A stretch of DNA of 64,000 nt from Euborellia annulipes. Taxonomy: Eukaryota; Arthropoda; Insecta; Dermaptera; Anisolabididae. Below the pieces are notes generated by a model. That model did not search any database. It saw only the letters and a list, made by a program, of their open reading frames with translations, and had not been told where the DNA came from. Both the position numbers and the translations under genes were made by a program. The stretch is from contig JAKCPI010015310.1 in assembly GCA_023213315.1 (NCBI GenBank), forward strand, positions 124,001 through 188,000, written 5' to 3'. Position 1 is the stretch's first letter, and every line of letters starts with the position of its first letter. This document shows positions 10,521-21,200 of the stretch, piece after piece.

Positions 10521-10574
10521 ATTTGTCTTTGAGAGGCCCTGGGGCCCTCACCCCAGGGCCTCTCAAAGACAAAT
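10521..10574. repeat. Perfect 24-bp hairpin, 6-nt loop
   Basis: Arms ATTTGTCTTTGAGAGGCC plus CTGGGG (10,521-10,544) and the exact complement (10,551-10,574), loop CCCTCA. A second imperfect relative follows at 10,615-10,680 (GCCCTGATGGCCTCGGGGCC). Function unknown; possibly the tip of a MITE. Confidence 0.85.
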
Positions 10575-10779
10575 TTCCAATAATTTTTTGTTTTATCTAA
10601 ATTTTCTGGTTTTTGCCGAGCCCTGATGGCCTCGGGGCCTCTTAAAGACAAATATTTGATGGCCTATGCCGGCTCGGGGCTTGGGACGGGTTCGTCCCCC
10701 CCCCCCCTCCCGATACTCCTCTGCTTTAAAAGCGACTTTTTTCCGAAAATAAGAGACTTTTTTCCACTCTACATATAAG

Positions 10780-10885
10780 ATAGGATGCAAACCCCTGACC
10801 CCTAGCAGAAGAGGCAGGAACTCTACCATTGTGCTAGGGCCCAGGGGCTTTTTTTAATTTTTATTTAAGGTCTTTTTCGGCTATA
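10780..10885 (-). mobile_element. SINE-A copy, internally deleted
   Basis: Minus strand: GCACAATGGTAGAGTTCC (A box), GGTCAGGGGTTTGCATCC (B box) and the tail GCCGAAAAAGACCTTAAATA. The order of head and tail along the window suggests rearrangement. Confidence 0.65.
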
Positions 10886-11254
10886 TGCCAAGTATATCAG
10901 TGAAATTTTTAGTGGAAATCGTTTGAAGTACACTTTACTGACGTACTTTTTCAGTTTTTTGCGATTTTCTCAAAATTCGCTACAACAATTTTGATTAAAA
11001 TTCTTATATCAATTATTTTTTTGATGCTCTTTATAAAGTATATCTGAAATTTTTCGTGAAAATTGTTTGAAGTACACTTTATTGATGTTGAAGCATTCGT
11101 AGCTCAGCGCCATCTATGATTGTATGATCAAGTTTGAAACTGCAGTGGTAACCGAAGGGTAAGAAAAAGTTGTGTGCTGTGCGCCAGTCCCAGCAGATTT
11201 TTTTTATTAATCTCATTGACTTTTTTCTTTGAAATATTGTTTTTTCTTAAGGGC

Positions 11255-11880
11255 ATCTACTCGAGGTGTAGATTCTGAAAGGTTCCCGCCGTTACAATTT
11301 TGAAGCGAATGACCTCAAATTTTTTTTTAATTAAACCTATTTAAAATATCTACAACTTATAGTGGCCCTTTTGTTTTATTTTTGACAATTTTTTTTTTAG
11401 ATTAATTACATTAATAAAGAACTAACGCCATCTCTTACCGCCTAGAGTAATCAGCTTCTCTATCGGCTATTAAGGTGCGCGTCTCGAAAAGCCGTTAAAA
11501 CACGATTGACTCGAGGCGGCAAGAGATGGCGTTAGTTTTTCCCATAGTAATACAAGGGATTTATTCCATTTCATTTTAAAGTTTCCAGCTAATTAATTAA
11601 GGGTAGAAAATTAATTATTTTTTAACACAATGATTACTAATTTAATTATCTATAAGATATAGAGCTGATTTTTTTTTTAATATCTTTTATTTAATGTGAT
11701 TAATCTAAAAAAAAAAATTATTTTTTCGAAAATCAAAAAAAGGGCTTCTATAAGTTGTAGATAATTTGAATAGCTTTAATTTAAGAAAAATTTGAGGTCG
11801 ATAGCTTCAAAATTGTGGCCGCTGGAAACTCCCAAAATTAGCACCCCGAGACCTTAACGGTTTTTCGAGACCCGCCCCTT
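11255..11880. repeat. Fold-back repeat, inverted partner of 8828-9215
   Basis: 11,255-11,480 is a short direct copy and 11,473-11,880 the inverted copy, joined at GGTGCGCGTCTCGAAAAGCC. Words shared: AACGCCATCTCTT, GACTCGAGGCGG, TTTTGAAGC(T/G)A, GGCCGCTGGAAA. No coding potential. Confidence 0.75.
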
Positions 11881-12552
11881 AAATTACTAATAATTACGCA
11901 ACTCTATGTCAGCATAAACTGTATGAAGTAGAATTTACTGCGCGCGCCCGCTCGTGTTAAAATAAAATGCGCGCCCGCTCGAAGGTTAAGACAAATCTCC
12001 TTAAAATAACCTCCTTAGAATAATTAAATGGGCGCTGCATAAAGTTTATTTTTTATTTCATGTATTGACACTTTTTGGACAGTAATATTAGCTTTTTAAT
12101 AAATGTGGGAGTATGTTTATGTGCCCACCTACAAATAAACATAAACATTTGTTAAAACTAGTCAACTCCAAATTGAGTTAATTAATTGAATATTAATCTT
12201 ATTCAAATAATTATAGATATCAAAAATTATTTAAGTAATGTTATGTCGTATCATATACCATACCAATAAAAATTTAATTTTCTTTTTGCAGTCTATGTAA
12301 TAAAGATTTTAGGTTAGTATTTTAAAAATGTTTTCAAATATGATTAAACGTATAAATCACATATTTAAGCAACACATTTTGACTTTTTTTCAACTACATA
12401 GACATACATATTTTTCAATTTTAACAACATAAAATTTCAAACTGTGCCCATCTCACAAATTATTTATTAACTGACACCTTGTCTTTCCCTTTCTACTTAT
12501 AAATCACCAACAATTTCATATAAAGCTCTATCTAGTTTATAATATATAAATC
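11881..12552. other. AT-rich DNA, no gene
   Basis: A short CGCGCCCGCTCG duplication at 11,941-11,982. Nothing else recognised. Confidence 0.45.
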
Positions 12553-12595
12553 TTCTTCTTTCGCTGTGGCTTATCCCTATTTTTTTTTTTTTTTT

Positions 12596-14530
12596 CTAGG
12601 GGTCGCTCATTTTTATTTTCTCTCTCCACAAAGCCCTATCCTGCACATCCTCAAACTCTAATCCCTTCTGCCTGCAGTCCTCGATCACACAGTCCATCCA
12701 TCTCCTTTTGAGCCTACCCCTTGGTCTCTTTCCTTCCACCTTCAAATTCAACATTCTCTTCCCCACATATTCCTCTTCTCTTCTCATCACATGACCAAAC
12801 CATCTCAGCCTACTTTCCTGGATCTTTTTGGATACCTCCACCACCCCTGCCATTTCTCGGATCTTCTCATTCCTCACTCTATCCCTTCTTGTTTTTCCCA
12901 AAGCCCATCTCACCATTCTCATTTCCGCCACATCCAACTTTCTTTCCTGCGCTTTCTTTATCGGCCAGGTCTCAATGCCATAAATTATCGCGGGTCGCAC
13001 TACAGTTTTAAAAATTTTTCCCTTTGCCTTGGCATTTATCTTTCTATCGCACAAGACTCCAGATACCCTTCTCCAATTCATCCAACCAACTTGAATCCTG
13101 TGGTCTAGCTCTTTATCAAGACCCCCCTCACTAGCCACAATGGAGCCCAGATATTTGAAATTTCTGACTCTCTGCAGCTTTTCCCCCTGTAAATATACCT
13201 CCCCACTCTTGCCTTCTCCGCCAAACCACAAGTATTCTGTCTTCTTTCTGCTTATTCTGAGTCCTCCATCTTCAATCGCCTCTCTCCAACACTCTAGCGC
13301 TCTCTCGACTCTCTCTCTGCTCTCCTCCACTATTACAATGTCGTCAGCAAAAATTCCCGACCAAAAACCCACGCCTTTCACCCCCTCTGTTAGCACATCC
13401 AAAACAATATTAAAGAGATATGGGCTCAATGCCGACCCCTGGTGTAGACCCACTGTCACAGGGAAACTATCAGAAACCCCAACACTTGATCTGACTCTGG
13501 TATGTGCGCCATGATACATATCCTTCACTACTCTTATATATACAATTAGATATTACTTCATGTACCCGAAAAAAGAAATAAGGGTGTGCCGCCGGGAGTT
13601 GAACCACGGATCCACCGATTTGCGCTCTTATATACTTGTCAGGGACTCCTCTCACCGCCATGCATCTCCACAACTCTTCCCTTGGAATTGTATCATAGGC
13701 CTTTTCAAGATCTATGAAGATCAAGTGCAGGTCTTTCTTTTTCTCCCCATACCTTTCCAATAATTGTCTCAGAGCGAATAGTGGGTCCATCGTTCCCCTC
13801 CCTGGCATAAAACCAAACTGTTTGTCCGATATGGTTGCAACTTTCCTAATCCTTCTGTCCAGAATGCGTTCCCATACTTTCATCGTATGGGACACCAACT
13901 TTATTCCTCTGTAATTTCTGCATTCCTGGATGTCTCCTTTACCTTTATAGATGGGCACCACCACGCTCTCTCTCCATGCTTCTGGTATCCTTTCCTCGTC
14001 GTGAGCCTTACGTAACAAGTCCCACAAAAGAATTACTCACTCTTTCCTTAGCGCGTTCCATGCTTCAACTGGTAGGTTATCTGGACCGACAGCTTTCCCT
14101 CTCTTCATTCTGCTTAAGGCCTCTGAAATTTCTTCCATTTCTATACCTGGTGTTTCAATATCATTACTTATTACACCCTCATTATCTTTTCTAGGATGTT
14201 CTTCATTCAACAATCCTTTGAAATAATTCTGCCATCGGTTTTTAATATCCTCCTCTTTCCTCAGCACTCTTCCTTCTATGTCCTTTATTTGTCTAATGTG
14301 GGTGAAATCCTTAGAAGCCTTGTCTCTTGCCTTAGCTATACTGTATAACCTATTTTGCCCTTCCGTTGTTTCTAACTCTTCATATAAGCTCTCAGACGCT
14401 TTCGCCTTCGCAATTGCAACAGCCCTCTTGGCCTCCCTTTTTGCTTGCTTATAATCCGCTCGATCGTCATCTTTGTGTGAGAGGTCTTATCTTTTCTTGT
14501 ACCTCTTCATTCCACCACCATGTTTCCTTA
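12596..14530 (-). pseudogene. Reverse transcriptase of LINE family L-A
   Basis: Reads in order: ETWWWNEEV-like linker (about 14,510), GPDNLPVEAW (14,075), PIYKGKGD and YRGIKLVSH, the catalytic block FIDLEKAYD (first Asp), then after a SINE gap GLHQGSALSPYLFN, FADDIVI (catalytic Asp pair), YLGSIV, and the C-terminal RLRWFGHVMRREEEYVGKR and RPRGRLKRRW. Frames 13,470-14,027 and 12,596-13,528 are the same frame product separated only by the SINE; codons match across its duplication. The clade (RTE-like or other) is not certain. Confidence 0.85.
13541..13624 (-). mobile_element. SINE-D inside the RT
   Basis: An 84-bp insertion with the minus-strand B box GTTCAACTCCCGGCGG, bounded by a 10-bp duplication CTCTTATATA (13,531-13,540 and 13,625-13,634). 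It splits the RT between the YIR and VVKDMYH codons. A related tRNA-like copy is at 37,505-37,592. Confidence 0.85.
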
Positions 14531-14599
14531 TCCGGCGGTGGGCCCTTACCAGTAGTTTTACCTAGGATATCTTTACCGGCTTTTATTAACACCTTGCTG

Positions 14600-14964
14600 T
14601 TTATAATATATAAATATAATTTCTTATTAATTAAAAAAAAAAAATACTTTTTCTTATTTAACTTGAACAGTTTGAAGTATTAGCGAGTCCTTTGTGTAGC
14701 TTATACAGCTACCTTAGCATTCCCAAATGTTTTCTTCCTGTTTTCTTTAAAAGGTTCAATCATAAAATTTAAACAAAACTTTATCTCAAGGGAGTCGTAA
14801 ATAGTCACTTGGTGTGTATAGGTGAGCTAGTCAGTTGAGTTGTCTACCTTCCAGCAAGCCAGCACGAATAGACTTATGTATCCAAATATAAATAAATAAA
14901 TAAATAAATAAATATATATATATATATTTATTTATTTATATATGAATTTTATCTTATTTTTAAG
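14600..14964. other. Intron DNA upstream of first visible mask exon
   Basis: No gene. 14,888-14,942 is a (AATA)n(TA)n(TTTA)n compound repeat able to fold on itself. The acceptor TTTTTAAG precedes the exon at 14,965. Confidence 0.5.
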
Positions 14965-15231
14965 GACAAAGTCTGACTTCAAATGAAACATCAAATGCTT
15001 CAACCGTATCTACAACCTGTAGTTCAACTCAATACATCCAACCTCCCTGTTCCACTCACCAAGTACAAGTGGCCACCCAAACACCAAGTGATAAAAAGTC
15101 AATTGTAACAAACTCAGGGGGCAAAGGAAAAAAAGCTCGATATCACCAACATATTCAAAGACAACAATCTAATACTTTAAACGTTTCTTCTGGTCTAACA
15201 CCTAATGCCTATCCTTCTGAAGCCAGTAACG
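14965..15231 (+). CDS. mask: mask visible exon 1 (linker)
   Basis: 267 nt, starting at the second base of a codon and ending with one base over. Encodes a Ser/Thr/Gln-rich low-complexity linker (QSLTSNETSN through KKARYHQHIQRQQ). Acceptor TTTTTAAG, donor ACG|GTATTA. No ATG is used here, so the start lies upstream. Confidence 0.85.
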
Positions 15232-18200
15232 GTATTATTTATTTATTAATTTGAAAATTTACACAAATACTATTCATGATAAAATAAAATTCTCAATTTC
15301 AGGCTCATCATATTCAACCGGCCAGTGTCCTCAAGCTACTTTTTCATGTATGGAAGTCGATTCTGAAACAGATAGTAACCACGACACAGCTCTGACAGTT
15401 GCTTGCGCAGGGGGTCATGAAGAATTAGTGGAACTTCTTTTGTCTCGAGGCGCCGATATTGGTTCGTTATTATTTTCTTCTCTATAAATGACTATGAAAA
15501 AAGGTTATTCATCTAATCGTAATAGTTAATCTAGCCGATTCCAATTAAATTCCGCTCCAGGCTGCCATCTCCCAGTGAGTATAGTTCCGGGAATTGGTAA
15601 CAAAACAAAAACTGTTGATAATAATGGACTAATATATATATTTTTACCATACAAATCTTTATATTTCGGTTTATTGCTCTATTCCACATTTAAATGTGTT
15701 TGATGACATTTTTTTTTAAGATAAAATGGTCACTTAATTAATTTGTTAATACATTTATTGGTAAATATGGGAAAAAATTTACTTACCCTTGTTTGTCCTT
15801 TCTGATATGTATCATGAAACAAACATATACTTATATATATTTTTTTTATATATATACAGAAACTAGACTTCCTCCCGAGTAAAATGCTATGTGATATTTG
15901 TATCTTTATTTATAAATTTGTTAAAACATTATTTAAATTTGAAAATTTAGCTGAGTAGTACATCAGGGTGGCCAAATGAAATCAATTTTTAAATTCCCTT
16001 TTTGTTAAGCTGCTCAAAAGTTTCGTTTTACAAAAAAAAAAGATATCCAAAGTTTGCCTTCGATCCGAAAATTCTTTCCCGAGGCTCAAAGCTCTTGAAA
16101 TTGGCGAAAAATCGATTATTTGCTAAAATTTTCTATTATAATATCCTAACGAAAAATCAAATGAGATTTTCAATAATACCACTGGAAAGGAAATTGAATG
16201 CTCTTTAATTTTGGTTATTATCATATTTAACGTAAATGCCACGGTTATTGAGATAATTGGATCTAAAGCCCGCGCGCTCTTGAATGGTTGCTTACTATCA
16301 AGTTAATATAGAATATATGACTTATTATATGAAAAATAAATTTATTTTTTATTCGATTAACCTCTCAATCTTACCTTTCTAGGCAAAACATAATAAAAAT
16401 TATTATAGAGCGCCACCTCCCCCTCCCCTCCCCCCAATTCCCTCCATTTGGACAGAAATAATATTAATTAATATGATAATTTTTACTTAAAAAAAAATTC
16501 TTTATTAATGCTATTTTGAATCTAGATTTAAATCATTAATACCACCACTTTTAGCTTCCCGTCGTTGTATGTGCTACTACCTCCCCTCATCCTCACTCCA
16601 GAAATTTGAGCCCCCATCTTAACAAAACCCTGGGACCATCATTGTTTATAAGTATCTCTCCGTTTTATTTGGATTCAAATGCAAATGAGACTTTATGAAT
16701 GGATTCCAGCCCTAAAGTGTTACCTTCAATCATGGATAAAGAAATAGTAGAGCGTCTAGCCATAGTAATTAGTGATGGCGATAAAGAACAATTAATAGGA
16801 GTTCCAGAATTGGAAACCGCAACTGGAAAAGCACAGGCATTAAATACAGTATTTTTGAGACGTTTGAAGACAGGTGCCTTTCAGAAAAAATTAAAGCTCT
16901 TCGTCTTGACAAAACTGCTGTAAATACTGACAAAATAAAGGGGTGCCCTGCGCCTTTTTAGAGAATTTGTTAAAAAAAAATTTGTTATTCGTAGCTTGCA
17001 GACATCATATCTTGCAAATTGTGTTAAAACCCATATTTAATGCCAAATTGGGAACCTCAACAGGTCCTTCTACAGACCTGTTCAGAAAAGCTGGATTATA
17101 CTTGATAAATGAATTCCAAACGGATTAGTGGATAATTATGTAAAAAAAAATTTAAGTGATCATTTTATAAAAAAAAATATAAAGAATTCTGCAAGCTGGA
17201 AACGAAGATATTCTTATAAACAATGATGGTCCCAGGGTAAAGATGGAGGCCCAAATTTCTGGAGTGTAGATGGGGGGAGGCAATGCCATATTCAACGACG
17301 GGAGGCTAAAAGTGGTATTAATGATTTAAATCTAGATTCAAAATAGCATTAATAAAGAATTTTTTTAAATAAAAATTATAATATTAATTAATATTATTTC
17401 TGTCCAAATGGAGGGAATTGGGAGGAGGGGAGGGGGAGGAGGCGCTCTATAATAATTTTTATTATGTTTTACCTAGAAAGGTAAGATTAAGAGGTTAACC
17501 GAATAAAAAATAAATTTATTTTTCATATTATAAGTCATATATTCTATATTAACTTGATAGTAAGCAACCATTCAAGAGCGCGCGGGCTTTAGATCCAATA
17601 TCTCGATAACCGCACATTTAGGTTAAATATGTTAATAACCAAAATTAAAGAGCATTAAATTTCCTTTCCAGGGATATTATTGAAAATTTCATTTGATTTT
17701 TCGTAAGGATATTATAATAGGAAATATCAAAAATTTTAACAAAAATTCGATTTTTTCCCAACTTCAAGTGCTTTGTGTCTCGGGAAAGAATTTTCGGATC
17801 GATGGCAAACTTTTTTTTGTAAAAAGAAACTTTTGATCAGTAGAAAAAAAAGATGAATTCAGGAGATGAAATAAACAATATCAACCGTTATTCAGGAAGT
17901 TTTTTCTTTGGAATAGACGACCAGTGTGCTCATTGTCCTGGTTTCGGCCACAAGGACCATCGTCAGGTCTGTGAAAATAACAATTAAATTGTCAACAGGG
18001 TATAGAAAATAAGTAGAATATACAATTTTTTGAAATATTTTCAACACAATCTTAAATTCATTATACATATATAAAAAATAAAATGAAATCTTAAAAAACA
18101 TTTTTAATTTTTCAAAAACATACCCATAAATTTTTGATCTCCAATTATGTTTCATATTTATGCCAAAAATAATCTTAACTATGAGGAAGACCTTGGCGTT

Positions 18201-21200
18201 CTGTACATGTAGATATATATATAACATGTTATTATATCGTTTTTCTAGGAATTTTTTTATATATACATGTATAGGCGCAGATAAAAAGCTGAATAAGAAA
18301 CCAGGACAATGCGCACACTGGTCGTCTATTCCATTAAAATTTTCAAATTAAAATAAAGTCTTCTTTATTACCTGTTTGCCTGAGAATCTGCAAAAAGAAA
18401 AAACTTCCTGAATTACGGTTGAAAAAAAAGAATTTGTAAAAAAAAAAATTTACTAATATAACCAAAAGGCCACTCTAATAGTACATAGTGCAAAGTTGTG
18501 CGCTCAGCTTAGTCCGACCATTTATTTTTATAGCGAATAAGTTTAGTCCAGTGGTTCCCAACCTTTTTTGATGTGCGGCCCACTTTTTCCGTAAAAAAAC
18601 TCCGAGGCCCAATGTATATATACAGGGTGTCCCAGAACTCAAGGATAATCCGTGAACAGGAGATAGGTCAGTTAATGAGTGTTCAAATGAAAAAAATTCT
18701 TTTTAAATAAAAGTCCTTTAGTTTTCGAGTCAAGGACATTTTTTGAAAATCTGGAAAATCGCTACATTTCCCTAAATATTTAAATGCTATGGGTACAAAT
18801 TTTCATGTTTTAATATTGTAATTTTAGTTACGGAATCCTGAATAACACTGTTATCGATCACTTTTCAAAAAATAACCGTGAGTATTATACTTTTTGAGAA
18901 AAAAAATATATTTTTGCCGGATTTATGTGTTAAAAAATTTTGATGAGCTAACTTTGACTTGATATCTTGTAAAAATATGTAATAAACAATAATGGCAAAT
19001 TATGTAAAAAAAATATCGTATTTAATCAAGATTCTAAAACGGTATAACACTTTGTGATTTTTTCTTTTTAGCATAGCATTTAAATATTTAGGGAAAAGTA
19101 GCGATTTTCCAAATTTTCAAAAATTGTCCTTAACTCGAAAACTATGAGACTTTTATTTAAAATTTTTTTTTCATTTGAATACTCATGAACTTGCCTATCT
19201 CCTGTTCACGGATTACCCTTGAGTTTGGGACACCCTGTATAATTTTATATAAATATATATAATTTTTATCTTTTCATAGAAGTCCGCGGCCCAGTTCCAA
19301 TCAGCCCGCGGCCCATGGGTTGGGAACCGCTGGTTTAGTCTATAAAAAGCCCGTTTTCAACAAAAATGATGCTATCAATTGTATGAATATGAGAATGAAA
19401 GAGAGAAGTATTATCTCTAGAGGAGACAAATTAAATAAAAACAAATGAAATATAAGTAATGTATTATATTTACAAAAAAATCAATATACAAATTATAAAT
19501 AGGAGATTTTTAACTTAAGATCTTTTCATGTTAATGGTATTCCCATTTCATTATTATAATTGGAGGATGCGGGATGTTGGGTTTATTGAGCCGGCGACCT
19601 ACGATAAAGGTAGCCAACCCGCCGCGAGAGCCTGGAGATCATAATTCGAGTCCACTCATTAACACAAACTCATCTCGCAATTAAACGATTTATTTACTGA
19701 CTAATACACAGTTTATTGAACTTTGATTGAAAAAGGTGTAAGAAACCAAGTATGCTGGAAGTTATGGAAAAGAAACAACCAACGACTGCTTTCCACGTCA
19801 AAATAATTTATTTGCAAATATTTCGGTATGCCTAATGCAAACCACCCTCAGTGCATCAAATTATACAATATTGGAGCGTTTTACAAAATAATAAAATGCA
19901 TGAGAATTATATGAGTATTAGAACGTACACAGTCACGTTGAGAAATTGTTTTAGATCATATAAATAATTGTATCATATACTTTATATATAGATACTGTTT
20001 TTCCCTCAGTGACTTGCTTATCAGATGTCCCATCCATATGTTGAATGGCTTCCCATGCATTTTATTTGTAAATGTAATTGTAATTTTGTAAAACGCTCCA
20101 CTATTGTATAATTTGATTCACTGAGGATGGTTTGCGTTAGGCATACCGAAATATTTGCAAATAAATTATTTTGACTTGAAAAGCAGTCGCTGGTTGTTTC
20201 TTCTCCATAATCTTAATTTGATTGAAAAAATTACACCTTTTTCTACCTTGTAAACAGGATATTTTTAAATAAAAAAAAAGTGTGCTTTCACTTTTTATGT
20301 AGAGAACAATATTTTTATAATTTATACAAAAAAAGAGACGAGACACTCATGGGTTTCACAAGAAATTTTCACAGGAAGTTGTTTATTTATTTTTTTTTTG
20401 GAAATGGATGCATAATATCCAAAGAGTATTAATTATCAATACAATCAACCAGAGAGAACATGTGTGAATTTTTCTAAAATTCACACATGAATTTTCCTAA
20501 GATTTTCTCAAAGCCCCCTCCCCCCTCTAGAAAATCTTGTTATTAAAATTCACACCCTGGCGTAGGTGGAGGGGGCAGGCCTTCCTCTTGACCCTTTCTC
20601 CCACCTTATTAATTATCAATACAATCAACCAGAGAGAACATGTGTGAATTTTTCTAAAATTCACACATGAATTTTCCTAAGATTTTCTAAAAGCCCCCTC
20701 CCCCCTCTAGAAAATCTTGTTATTAAAATTCACACCCTGGCGTAGGTGGAGGGGGCAGGCCTTCCTCTTGACCCTTTCTCCCACCTTATTAATTATCAAT
20801 ACAATCAACCAGAGAGAACATGTGTGAATTTTTCTAAAATTCACACATGAATTTTCCTAAGATTTTCTAAAAGCCCCCCTCCCCCCTCTAGAAAATCTTG
20901 TTATTAAAATTCACACCCTGGCGTAGGTGGAGGGGGCAGGCCTTCCTCTTGACCCTTTCTCCCACCTTAGACTCATAGGAAAACACTTTCTTTTTGTTTT
21001 AAACATTCCTTGGTATTTTACTTTATCGGAGGATTTTTGTTTAATGAGCAAAATAAATCACAATTTGTGTCAACTAGCACACTGACGTCATTCGGATCTG
21101 GAAATCCCCTTTCAATTTTGTCTTTAAACTACCAATAATAGAAAAATATGCACGCTCATCAGTTTCTTTGTGTTGTATTTTGGCATTACCGATTACGCTG

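Larger units (their letters stand above)
12553..14590 (-). mobile_element. 5'-truncated non-LTR retrotransposon, family L-A
   Basis: Antisense to mask, ending in a poly(A) tail (T-run 12,578-12,594 on +). Only RT and C-terminal regions remain; the endonuclease is missing. One in-frame stop (14,037), one SINE insertion (13,541-13,624) and frame loss at the 5' part mark decay. A second copy is at 50,171-51,020; both have TGGCTTATCCCTAT beyond the tail, so this string belongs to the element end or a shared target. Confidence 0.85.
19750..20215. repeat. Inverted pair of hammerhead-bearing repeats
   Basis: 19,750-19,900 and 20,085-20,215 are near-complementary (AGAAACAACCAACGACTGCT against its complement, ATTTGCAAATATTTCGGTATG, AGCGTTTTAC). 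Each arm carries one hammerhead-like motif in opposite orientation. A spacer of about 190 bp lies between. Confidence 0.85.

Noticed and set aside
12721..14194. Plus-strand frames over the LINE L-A copy
   Set aside because: Antisense shadows of the RT; composition is Ser/Pro/Leu-rich as expected from reading Glu/Lys/Arg codons backward.
1..14964. Earlier mask exons (first ankyrin block)
   Set aside because: No frame here shows ankyrin consensus such as TPLHLA; the upstream exons must lie outside the window.
20428..20968. CRISPR-like array
   Set aside because: The repeats are 180 bp with no spacers; a plain tandem triplication in eukaryotic DNA.
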